Below, piece by piece: positions 1-7,320 of a DNA stretch of 64,000 nucleotides. Position 1 is the first letter of the stretch; each line of letters opens with the position of its first letter. Below the pieces are notes generated by a model, which was not told the DNA's origin, ran no database searches, and saw only the letters and a list, made by a program, of their open reading frames with translations. The stretch spans positions 2,976,001 to 3,040,000 of the forward strand of contig NZ_CP098732.1 of assembly GCF_023824315.1 (NCBI RefSeq). The letters run 5' to 3'. The translations under genes and the position numbers were made by a program. The DNA comes from Acinetobacter tibetensis (GTDB lineage Bacteria > Pseudomonadota > Gammaproteobacteria > Pseudomonadales > Moraxellaceae).

Positions 1-757
1 TTTCTGACTGCTGTCTTAAAGCTCTGCCCAGTTTATAAATCAAGCCACTTTCCAAGCCATAATGGGTGATCACAATATCGCCCTGACTCTTTTCCGCAAC
101 ATTCACCCAAGCCACAACTCGCTTTAGCGGTTGCCCAAATACCGCTTGCATAAAGGTAGACCATTCCCGTTCAACACCAGCGTTACTGGCTTGAAATGGA
201 TTTAATTGATCTACTGCTAGCCATTGTTGCCACTGACCATCACTGCCCAATTGCGGCCAAGAAACTGCACCACATGCCAGTACAATGGCATCAAAGTCTT
301 CACTAAATTCGCGTTGCTGAGCTAAATCTTGAATTTTTAACGTATTGGACTGAATCCCTAAGCACGAATGTCGATAATGAAATTGTATGCCCTGCTCGGT
401 TAAGCGTTTGAGCCACGCGCGGAGTAATGGTGCAGCTTTCATCTCGACGGGGAAAATACGCCCTGACGATCCTACATAAGATTCAATACCCAAGCCCTGC
501 ATCCAGTTTTGAATCCATGTCGCATCCCAACGGCGGATCCAATCGGAAAGCCAATCTGCCCGATCATAACGCTGAATAAATTGCTCAAACGGTTCAGCAT
601 GTGAAATGTTCAGCCCTGTCTTCCCTGCCATTAAAAACTTGCGCGCAGCAGACGGTTTCTGTTCATATACATGCACATCATAATCCCACTGGCTTAACAT
701 CTCAGCGGCCATTAAACCCGCAGGACCTGCACCGATAATCGCAATCCGCTTTTTCAT
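1..757 (-). CDS. NAD(P)/FAD-dependent oxidoreductase (HI0933/TIGR03862-like), 3' part cut off by window
   Basis: The reading frame starts at the ATG complementary to 755-757 and stays open to base 1, so the C-terminus lies outside the window. The N-terminus reads MKKRIAIIGAGPAGLMAAE, a dinucleotide-binding GxGxxG motif at residues 9-14. It is followed by a KFLMAGKTGLNIS segment typical of the HI0933-like flavoproteins (the TIGR03862 subgroup). These are predicted soluble FAD enzymes of unknown substrate. The downstream end of the TrmB-like gene lies only 3 bases before this start, so the two are probably co-transcribed. The family assignment is fairly secure; no reaction can be named. Confidence 0.85.
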   Translation of the reverse strand, partial: MKKRIAIIGAGPAGLMAAEMLSQWDYDVHVYEQKPSAARKFLMAGKTGLNISHAEPFEQFIQRYDRADWLSDWIRRWDATWIQNWMQGLGIESYVGSSGRIFPVEMKAAPLLRAWLKRLTEQGIQFHYRHSCLGIQSNTLKIQDLAQQREFSEDFDAIVLACGAVSWPQLGSDGQWQQWLAVDQLNPFQASNAGVEREWSTFMQAVFGQPLKRVVAWVNVAEKSQGDIVITHYGLESGLIYKLGRALRQQSE

Positions 758-760
758 GAC

Positions 761-1423
761 TTAGGCATCACTTTGTGCATCGGCAGAATTCAATTTAGGC
801 ATATTTACCCCTGCCAATGCCTGAAAATCATCAAAGCGCGTGCTGTAATGCTCGGGTTTTTGAATCAGTAATTGCTGACATAATTCTCCACGCTCCAGAT
901 ACTTAATCTCAAAATGGGTGCGTGCTGAATCAGAAGCAATCACCTCTTTTACATAAGGTAGCTTCCAAACCTCTTGTAGTTGTTGTTCTGCTTCTGCAAT
1001 GTATTCTGGAATATTACTGGCTAGGGTAATCTGACCACCGACTTGTAGTCGGGACAACAGAAATTCGAAAAATGGCATATTCAGCCAGCGCTGTGCAGGA
1101 TTATGTGGCTCTGGATTCGGGTATAAAATGAAAAATTGCTGAACTTGCTGCGGTGCCAAAGCATGCACAATCCACGGCAAAGCATCGGCATGCACAGTTT
1201 GTAAATTTGTTTGCCCTTCTAATTGATGCTGTTTTTGCATCGCCACAAACTTTTCGCGTGTTCGTTCTATGGCAATCAGCTTGCTGTCTGGATGCTCACG
1301 AGTAAACAACAAAGCATGCTTACCTTTACCTGCACCAATTTCCACACAAATCGGCGCTGAATCAATCATGATAAAATCACGCGGAGCATGCATATGCTGT
1401 GCTTGAAATTGACGAATCGGCAT
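761..1423 (-). CDS. TrmB-like SAM-dependent methyltransferase with a degenerate active-site motif
   Basis: This 220-residue protein has a Rossmann methyltransferase fold with the SAM-binding motif EIGAGKG at residues 28-34. At the C-terminus a THFEIKYLERGE stretch (169-180) resembles the tRNA (guanine-46-N7) methyltransferase TrmB. The TrmB catalytic segment, normally YPDPW followed by basic residues, reads YPNPEP (101-106) with few basic residues. It may therefore be a diverged paralogue rather than the housekeeping TrmB, which many Acinetobacter genomes encode elsewhere. It precedes the flavoprotein by 3 bases in the same direction and is divergent from yacG. The family is secure, m7G46 activity is uncertain. 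Confidence 0.75.
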   Translation of the reverse strand: MPIRQFQAQHMHAPRDFIMIDSAPICVEIGAGKGKHALLFTREHPDSKLIAIERTREKFVAMQKQHQLEGQTNLQTVHADALPWIVHALAPQQVQQFFILYPNPEPHNPAQRWLNMPFFEFLLSRLQVGGQITLASNIPEYIAEAEQQLQEVWKLPYVKEVIASDSARTHFEIKYLERGELCQQLLIQKPEHYSTRFDDFQALAGVNMPKLNSADAQSDA

Positions 1424-1512
1424 AATCAGATCAAACTAAAGAAAATCTGCGCCAGTCTAACACTGCACAAAGTTTTGACCAAATCTTCCCATCTATTTCA
1501 CTGGAGTCTATT

Positions 1513-1686
1513 ATGCCAAAGACCTTTGCTTGCCCACGTTGTGGCAAACCTTCGACTTGGGAAGGCAATCCTTATCGACCATTTTGCTCTGAGCGTTGCA
1601 AGCTGATTGATTTAGGTGCTTGGGCAAACGATGACTATAAATTACCCACCGAAGATGCACCTCAGGCAGGAAATTCAGAAGAATAG
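1513..1686 (+). CDS. yacG: YacG, zinc-binding DNA gyrase inhibitor
   Basis: This 57-codon gene begins [14 protein letters not shown]. It carries the diagnostic four-cysteine zinc knuckle with Cys7, Cys10, Cys25 and Cys29 (CxxC...CxxxC), then an LIDLGAWA segment and an acidic tail. All of these match YacG, a small protein that binds GyrB and blocks DNA binding by gyrase. The length fits the family (about 60-65 residues). It stands alone here, divergent from the methyltransferase gene, whereas in many gammaproteobacteria it follows coaE. A strong GC-rich hairpin (1760-1776) lies downstream but has no T-tract. Confidence 0.92.
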   Translation: MPKTFACPRCGKPSTWEGNPYRPFCSERCKLIDLGAWANDDYKLPTEDAPQAGNSEE

Positions 1687-1784
1687 CCTTTTATTTTTAC
1701 AATTCATCAAAACGACATACAAATCATTAATTATTTTATACATGATTATTATTTGCACAGGTGCCTTTTGGGCACCATAATATG

Positions 1785-1803
1785 AATAATGAGAATCATT
1801 CTA
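1785..1803. promoter_or_regulatory. Fur-box-like palindrome
   Basis: The 19 bases AATAATGAGAATCATTCTA agree at 15 of 19 positions with the Fur consensus GATAATGATAATCATTATC. They lie 45 bases before the first small membrane protein gene. A GC-rich hairpin (GGTGCC, loop 1766-1770, GGCACC) sits just upstream at 1760-1776. Iron-dependent repression is inferred from the match only. Confidence 0.5.
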
Positions 1804-1848
1804 TTCTTTGCTTTTGTATTGTGCTGTGTTTTATTTTGAGAATTTCCC

Positions 1849-2031
1849 ATGAAAGAATTAACCTTAAAAATATTCTTCTACCTTTCTATTGTCTTTACAT
1901 TGTGTAGCTTTATTCTCGCAATTTACGCACAAGATCTTATGTTTGTGGGGATTGGTATTTTACTGGCAATTGCAGCCGTTTTATTAGGTTTAGAGAGTAA
2001 ACAATTTTCTGCCAACCCCTTCCGTAAATAG
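1849..2031 (+). CDS. Small two-helix membrane protein, copy A
   Basis: This 60-residue protein begins MKELTLKIFFYL and has two predicted membrane helices at about residues 8-26 and 31-48. A short polar tail ends in NPFRK. I do not recognise a named family. A paralogue of identical length lies at 2388-2570; the two agree at 35 of 60 positions without gaps, best in GILLAIA, LLGLE and the PFR tail. That conservation and the shared start MKEL indicate a real gene despite no clear Shine-Dalgarno. The upstream Fur-box-like site suggests iron regulation (inference). Confidence 0.7.
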   Translation: MKELTLKIFFYLSIVFTLCSFILAIYAQDLMFVGIGILLAIAAVLLGLESKQFSANPFRK

Positions 2032-2387
2032 CACTTCCCAGTTAATCGCTCACTGATGGTTTTATTCACGATTACAGCCTAGTGTTCAATCAAAAAATTA
2101 GGCTGTATATTTGATTTTTAAAAAATTTAAGTCAATCTTCCGCATCTCAACAGGATGATGCTTCCATTCGATTGGTCGAGTCACTTAATTCAGCAAAGAC
2201 CATGCTAAATTGAAGAAGTATTCCTCCAACTATCTCAAAGTTATTCCTGCAAACACAACACAGTTATCATATTTTTAAGATTTATCTAGATTTTCCTAAA
2301 AACTCCCCTATAATTCATAAAATTTTACGCATCAAGTAACAATTTGTTAAGTTTGTTGCATTTTTGGAAAATTGTGGAATCTCCCCC
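2032..2387. other. 356-base intergenic region between the twin membrane genes
   Basis: No open frame is credible here. It holds the hairpin at 2073-2107 and, near 2309-2314, a TATAAT hexamer without a convincing -35 that could serve the second copy. No Fur-like site is visible before the second copy, so the two genes may be regulated differently. Confidence 0.5.
2073..2107 (+). terminator. Hairpin, possible terminator of copy A
   Basis: Nine-base arms TACAGCCTA and TAGGCTGTA enclose a 17-base loop and are followed by a T-rich run (TATTTGATTTTT). The long loop and interrupted T-tract make it a moderate candidate only. Confidence 0.4.
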
Positions 2388-2570
2388 ATGAAAGAATTGG
2401 CTTTAAAGTTTTTTTTCTATCTCCTTGTCGTTTTAACTTTATGTGCAGTAACGCTAAGCCTATTCACTCATGACATGATGATCATGGGCGTAGGCATTCT
2501 ATTGGCAATTGCGACCCTTCTACTTGGTCTCGAGAAAAAACAACACAAAACAGATCCTTTTAGAAGCTAA
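2388..2570 (+). CDS. Small two-helix membrane protein, copy B
   Basis: This 60-residue paralogue of the protein at 1849-2031 begins MKELALKFFFYL, has two hydrophobic segments (about 8-26 and 30-48) and ends DPFRS. The frame is open further upstream, but the start is placed at 2388 because this gives the same length and the same MKEL start as copy A. Both starts follow a similar GAATyTCCC stretch instead of a clear ribosome binding site. Function unknown; the pair is best read as a local duplication. Confidence 0.68.
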   Translation: MKELALKFFFYLLVVLTLCAVTLSLFTHDMMIMGVGILLAIATLLLGLEKKQHKTDPFRS

Positions 2571-2720
2571 TACTCTTCAATTTGATTACCACATAAAAAA
2601 TGGGAGTGAATACCTCCCATTTTTTATCAATATCATTGAATCTATACACCCTTCAATAACATTGCATTTTACGTTTATTCTCTCTGTGGTGAGCCATTCA
2701 TTCATGCCCTGTGCAGGAAA

Positions 2721-3365
2721 TTAACCCGCCTTACCTGCCACAAAAGGATTATGCTGTTTTTCAAAACCAATTGTGCTCAGTGGTCCATGCCCAGAAATAA
2801 ATTGCGTTTCATCGGGTAGGCTAAAACATTCGCGCTGAATCGAGTCGATTAACTGTTGATGATTCCCACGTGGGAAATCAGTACGCCCAATCGAACCTTT
2901 AAACAACACATCTCCAGTCCACAGCAAACCATAGTCTGCGTTATAGAACATCACATGCCCTGGCGTATGACCGGGTGCAAAACGCACTTCAAAGCTTTGC
3001 TCGCCCAAGTGCAACATTTCGCCACCGTCAAGCCACTGTGTCACTTCAACTTTCTCTGGAATTGGAAAACCATACCGCTCGGAGACTTCTTGGAGCATAT
3101 CTAACCAAAATTGATCTTCCTTGTGTGGACCAATCACAGGGATATTCCAAATGCGGCTTAAAGTACCCACTGCACCCGCATGATCTAAATGCCCATGTGT
3201 CAACCAGAGGGCTTTTACTGTCAAACCCAGTGCTTCTACTTCAGCCTTTAATTTTTCTGGTTCACCGCCAGCATCAATCAGTACTGCTTCTTTGCTTTCA
3301 GAATCCCAAACAATAGAACAGTTCTGCTGAAATGCAGTTACAGGTACAATTTTCACTTGAAGCAT
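2721..3365 (-). CDS. Glyoxalase-II-like MBL-fold metallohydrolase (YcbL type)
   Basis: This 214-residue metallo-beta-lactamase-fold hydrolase has the metal-binding motif HGHLDH at residues 57-62. It also has the second metal histidine within GHTPGH (132-137), the bridging aspartate in TGDVLF (Asp152) and a final histidine in SGHGP (His193). It lacks the C-terminal substrate domain of full-length GloB, which matches the short YcbL subgroup of thioester hydrolases. It follows hemH by 15 bases on the same strand, so the two probably form an operon. Substrate not determinable from sequence; hydroxyacyl-glutathione is the usual guess. Confidence 0.85.
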   Translation of the reverse strand: MLQVKIVPVTAFQQNCSIVWDSESKEAVLIDAGGEPEKLKAEVEALGLTVKALWLTHGHLDHAGAVGTLSRIWNIPVIGPHKEDQFWLDMLQEVSERYGFPIPEKVEVTQWLDGGEMLHLGEQSFEVRFAPGHTPGHVMFYNADYGLLWTGDVLFKGSIGRTDFPRGNHQQLIDSIQRECFSLPDETQFISGHGPLSTIGFEKQHNPFVAGKAG

Positions 3366-3380
3366 AGTCTCTGGTCTCTC

Positions 3381-4394
3381 TTAGGCAGATGCTAATGTTT
3401 GTTTTAAACCATCAAGATTAGCTTGCAATAAGCGCAAGAGCAATTGCAGATGGTCTTCACGTGCATTCAAGGCAGGAATATACGCATATTGCTCACCACC
3501 CAATGATAAAAATAATTCAGCATTCTCAATGGCGAGTTCTTCTAAAGTTTCTAGACAATCGGCAGAAAATGCAGGGCTCATAATCTGCACCGACTTGACT
3601 CCTTGAGCTGCCCAATCTTGCAACAACTGATCCGTATAAGGCTTAACCCACTCTTGCTTACCAAAACGTGACTGGAAACTGATTGCCCATTGTTCATCGG
3701 TTAAATCCAGAGCCTGAGCCAATAATTGTGCTGTTTTACGGCAACGGTCGGCATAAGGATCTCCCTTGTCGGCATAAGGCTGTGGAATCCCATGAAAAGA
3801 CATCAGCAGCTTTTCTGCCCGACCATGTTCCGCCCAGTAGTCTTTGACACTTTGGGCTAAAGACTGGATATATAAAGGGTGCTGATAATAATCGCGGACA
3901 ATTGAAAGACCGGGCAAATTACGTTGCTTTTGCATCCACTGCGCTAATAAATCGTATAAAGGTGCAGTTGAAGTCGCTGAATATTGTGGAAAAAGTGGCA
4001 ATAAAATAATATGGTCTTGCGGATTTTGGGTTATTTGCTCAAGCACCGTTGCCATTCCAGGTTGACCATAGCTCATGGCTGGAACCACGTTTAACTCAAA
4101 TTCTGGATATTTCTCAGTTAAAATTGCTCGCACTTGCGCCACCTGCGCCAATAAAATTTCACGCATGGGCGAGTCTACAGACCAAATACTGGCATAGGCA
4201 TGTGCAACACGTTTCGGACGAAACGGTAAAATAAATAACCGTAAAATGATTTGCCATAACGGCTTTGGAATTTCAATCACACGTTGATCAGAAAGAAACT
4301 GTTTTAAAAACTTTCTGACTGCTGGTGCAGTGGGTGCATCGGGCGTGCCTAAATTGGCTAAAATAACGGTGATTTTTGCTTTTTCCGCAGGCAT
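3381..4394 (-). CDS. hemH: Ferrochelatase
   Basis: The product (337 residues) inserts Fe2+ into protoporphyrin IX, the last step of protoheme synthesis. The N-terminal [11 protein letters not shown] and WSVDSPM segments are typical of the family. The catalytic histidine is in LLMSFHGIP (His201), and the conserved acidic pair is in [11 protein letters not shown] (about 278-288). No C-terminal iron-sulfur cysteine cluster is visible, as expected for proteobacterial enzymes. The YcbL-like gene follows 15 bases downstream. Its nearness to a Fur-box-like site about 2.6 kb away may be coincidental. Confidence 0.95.
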   Translation of the reverse strand: MPAEKAKITVILANLGTPDAPTAPAVRKFLKQFLSDQRVIEIPKPLWQIILRLFILPFRPKRVAHAYASIWSVDSPMREILLAQVAQVRAILTEKYPEFELNVVPAMSYGQPGMATVLEQITQNPQDHIILLPLFPQYSATSTAPLYDLLAQWMQKQRNLPGLSIVRDYYQHPLYIQSLAQSVKDYWAEHGRAEKLLMSFHGIPQPYADKGDPYADRCRKTAQLLAQALDLTDEQWAISFQSRFGKQEWVKPYTDQLLQDWAAQGVKSVQIMSPAFSADCLETLEELAIENAELFLSLGGEQYAYIPALNAREDHLQLLLRLLQANLDGLKQTLASA

Positions 4395-4475
4395 GAGTTG
4401 ACCTTTATTTCCAATTTAACCCACTCACTTTAACAACTTTTCTATGAAATGAAATACGAATAAATACAATTATTT

Positions 4476-5489
4476 CTATAGAGAAACACGATTATCCGAA
4501 AGTAAATGACTTTCTAATAAATGATGCCCTTTCTGAGTTAGTTTCCATAACATGCGTTGTCGGTCATCTCGCCCAGCAGGACTAATCCATTCGTTTTGAC
4601 GCATCTGTATTTTAATATTATGTAATGCACGAATATTGATTTGTGAGCGGGCAACTGCATGTGCACGAGGCATTTCAATTCGCGCATCGGCCAATCCAAT
4701 TTCATTTAAATATTCATTCATGCGTTTAGAAAAATATTCTTCAGGTGTTGGATTTAAAAAAGTACTGCCCAATACCGCCAAAAGTTGCGCCCATGTTAAG
4801 GTCTTCTGAATCTTCAGTTCTTTAAAATTACCATCCTGATAAGCATGTACACGATATTCAAAACTAAAGGCTTCATTCATTGCCACTTTCGGCAAGGTTA
4901 AAAATGGGTCGATTTCACGTGTACCTAGATCTCGTTCTAGCTGACTAATTTTGGCTTTAAGGCGATCAATTTCATCATGTAACTTTTGTGCATTTTGAGG
5001 TCGCACCCACCCCGTAGTTGGATAACGCTCCAACATTTGTGTCATATTTAAACGCACAGCCATTTCTAAGTCACGCAAGGTTCGGTAGGTAAAAACCTGA
5101 TCAACTTCTTGCTGCAACAATTTCCGAAACTCGTTAAATTTTTCTTTCAGCTCTGGTTTCTGGTCATGTAAGGCAGGGTCACGAGAGGCAGGCTCTTCAT
5201 GCATAAACACAATAACTGGCTTTTGCTTGGTCATGGCATAGATATATTCCAGATGCATATAACCCACACCAGAAACCGATTGTTCACCATATTGGCTGCC
5301 CAACAGCATAATCACATAATCACAATCATCAATCTGACGGCGTGCAAAAGCGGTGCTTAATGGTGTTCTTTGTTCTAATCCCCAAGAAAAAAAACCCATG
5401 CCCACTAAGGTTTGAGACAAAATCATGCGCTCTGGCTGCATATCCGCCCCAGAAGTCGAAATAAATACCTGATAACGCTTATCGATCAT
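4476..5489 (-). CDS. DUF4062 domain protein
   Basis: This 337-residue protein begins MIDKRYQVFISTSGADM, the start of a DUF4062 domain (about residues 5-110): strand YQVFIST, a helix around PERMILSQTL, then DDCDYVIMLLGSQYG and EYIYAMTKQKPVIVFMH. DUF4062 has a Rossmann-like fold related to TIR/SLOG-type domains and is often the N-terminal module of signalling or defence proteins. Residues about 165-195 look like a short coiled coil, and the C-terminal third resembles a winged-helix domain (LWKLTQKGHHLL). There is a Shine-Dalgarno GAGG before the start. It stands alone between hemH and murI; the function is unknown. Confidence 0.8.
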   Translation of the reverse strand: MIDKRYQVFISTSGADMQPERMILSQTLVGMGFFSWGLEQRTPLSTAFARRQIDDCDYVIMLLGSQYGEQSVSGVGYMHLEYIYAMTKQKPVIVFMHEEPASRDPALHDQKPELKEKFNEFRKLLQQEVDQVFTYRTLRDLEMAVRLNMTQMLERYPTTGWVRPQNAQKLHDEIDRLKAKISQLERDLGTREIDPFLTLPKVAMNEAFSFEYRVHAYQDGNFKELKIQKTLTWAQLLAVLGSTFLNPTPEEYFSKRMNEYLNEIGLADARIEMPRAHAVARSQINIRALHNIKIQMRQNEWISPAGRDDRQRMLWKLTQKGHHLLESHLLSDNRVSL

Positions 5490-5598
5490 TGGTTATCCTC
5501 ACCTTTTCTTTTGTATACCGCAATCAAAGTCTTACAGTATGACAACCCCAATTTTTAATATTGATACTCAAGTTTTAAGACGGATTATTGTTCTGCAT

Positions 5599-6474
5599 TT
5601 ATTTCATGACAATATTGGCGATGCTCCAACTCAAATCAGGTGGAATGAGATGTTGCACAATCGATTCTAAATGCTTGGCATTATTTCCACTGACATAACA
5701 TGCTATCCGCGGTAAACCATCTTTCCGTCTTTGTTCAAATAATAACTCATTTTTTAACAAAATACGGGAAGTTTGACGTGCAACGGCATAACCTGAGTCA
5801 ATTAATGTCATTTTTTGCCCAAAAATTGACTCAATTGCAGGTTTCAAGAACGGATAATGGGTACATCCCAGTACCAAATAGTCCGCTCCCTGATCGACTA
5901 CAGGCTGTAAAATACGTTCTAAGGTCATTAAACAAGCAGGACTCATTTGCTGACCACTTTCAACAAAAGGAACTAGTTCCAAACACGTCACTGCCAAAAC
6001 ATTCACCTGAGAGGGAATAGCAAAACGCTGCATCACATCTTGGATTAATTTGCCACGGAATGTGGCGGGTGTTGCCAGAACCGCAACGGTTTTACTTTGA
6101 CTTTGCAGAACCGCAGGCTTCAATGCAGGAACCAAACCAATAATTGGGAAATCTTCCCCATAATGTTCACGTAAATAATCCAGACTAAAAGCCGAAGCGG
6201 TATTACACGCGACCACAGCAACTTTACAGCCTTGTCGATACAACCACTCAATGGCGCGGGCCGTCAGTTCACGAATCTCCTGATCCTCACGTGGACCATA
6301 AGGTACATTCGCGGTATCTGCAAAATAGACAATGCGCTCATTCGGCAAATAGTGTGCAATTTCCTGTGCTACCGATAACCCGCCAATACCTGAATCAAAA
6401 ATTCCAATGGGTGCATCAGATTGCGCTTTTGGCATGGGATCAACTAAGGGGTAAATCGGATGAATGGCTGTCAT
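5599..6474 (-). CDS. murI: Glutamate racemase
   Basis: This protein converts L-glutamate to D-glutamate for peptidoglycan synthesis. The cofactor-independent two-cysteine machinery is visible: Asp27 in IGIFDSGIGG, Cys90 in VACNTAS and Cys204 in LGCTHYPF. Its 291 residues are slightly long for the family. An internal ATG at 6435 (residue 14) would give a shorter protein beginning MPKAQSDAPIGIF; neither start has a good ribosome binding site, so the N-terminus is uncertain by 13 residues. A DUF1285 gene lies about 46 bases upstream on the same strand. Confidence 0.95.
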   Translation of the reverse strand: MTAIHPIYPLVDPMPKAQSDAPIGIFDSGIGGLSVAQEIAHYLPNERIVYFADTANVPYGPREDQEIRELTARAIEWLYRQGCKVAVVACNTASAFSLDYLREHYGEDFPIIGLVPALKPAVLQSQSKTVAVLATPATFRGKLIQDVMQRFAIPSQVNVLAVTCLELVPFVESGQQMSPACLMTLERILQPVVDQGADYLVLGCTHYPFLKPAIESIFGQKMTLIDSGYAVARQTSRILLKNELLFEQRRKDGLPRIACYVSGNNAKHLESIVQHLIPPDLSWSIANIVMK

Positions 6475-6520
6475 AACACACTATTTACGATGAAAGATCA
6501 GAATGAATAAAGCTTAAACC

Positions 6521-7132
6521 TCAGGTGCCCAATTGCAAGTGAAAATCGCCACTTTGTAGGCTTAAAATGGTATCGCCTTGCTGATTTTCAACCAACTCTC
6601 CCATTTCGATGAGATGAAAAAAAGCGGAACGCTGAATTAAGGCATTTATCCCAAAGCGCACATGTACATAAGGACGTAACTCGCCCGCAAATTCACGCAT
6701 AAAAATGGAATGTTCAGCATCCACAATAATCAGATCGGCATTGGTTGTGGTGAATTGAATATATTTTTTGTCTGCAATGACCGTAGAGTCAACTTGATTG
6801 ACGAACAAAGGTTCATCTTCAACCTCGATTTCAATTTGCTCTACTGGTGTCCTTAAATAAAACCGACCCTGTTCTTTCCAAAGCACGCTTGAAAACAAGT
6901 CTAATAAGGGCTGGCGCTTAATCAATTGACCTTCGTGCCACCATTCTCCGTTGGCCAAAACCTTCAAATCCATTTTGCCACAATGCTTTGGCTGCCATTG
7001 CTCCATAGGAGGAATTGACCTTTTGTGACCGCTCTGTGCACTTTTTAAGTATTGTGCAATACTCATTATGTTTTTATCATCATTTTTCGCTGTATTATTC
7101 ATCGGATTATTGGAATTAGTTTGATTTACCAT
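6521..7132 (-). CDS. DUF1285 domain protein
   Basis: This 203-residue protein matches the DUF1285 layout: CGKMDLKVLANGEWWHEGQLI, then LLDLFSSVLWKEQGRFYLRTPVEQ, then a beta-rich C-terminal half. The first 45 residues are polar, rich in Asn, and probably disordered. The family is widespread in proteobacteria and has no established biochemical role. It reads in the same direction as murI, about 46 bases upstream of it, so co-transcription is possible. The initiating Met could also be at a later internal ATG (MSIAQYL, about residue 23). Confidence 0.8.
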   Translation of the reverse strand: MVNQTNSNNPMNNTAKNDDKNIMSIAQYLKSAQSGHKRSIPPMEQWQPKHCGKMDLKVLANGEWWHEGQLIKRQPLLDLFSSVLWKEQGRFYLRTPVEQIEIEVEDEPLFVNQVDSTVIADKKYIQFTTTNADLIIVDAEHSIFMREFAGELRPYVHVRFGINALIQRSAFFHLIEMGELVENQQGDTILSLQSGDFHLQLGT

Positions 7133-7320
7133 GAATTAATGCCTACATGACGTAAAAATATTATGATTCAGCCAATTGGCTAGACCACGGTTTAAAACTA
7201 TACTAGCCCACAATATATAAAGGCATGATAATCCATTTGTGCCGACTATTTAAGAACACTCATGGCAGCACTGTAAAGAGTCATACAGTTGCCACCTTTA
7301 AGTAATATGAGGAGTCCTAC

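Noticed and set aside
1388..1606. Plus-strand 72-codon frame overlapping yacG
   Set aside because: It is in another frame than yacG, whose four zinc cysteines make it clearly the real gene.
5700..6020. Plus-strand 106-codon frame within murI
   Set aside because: Antisense shadow of a conserved enzyme with both catalytic cysteines on the other strand. The same holds for long antisense frames in pnp, infB and nusA.
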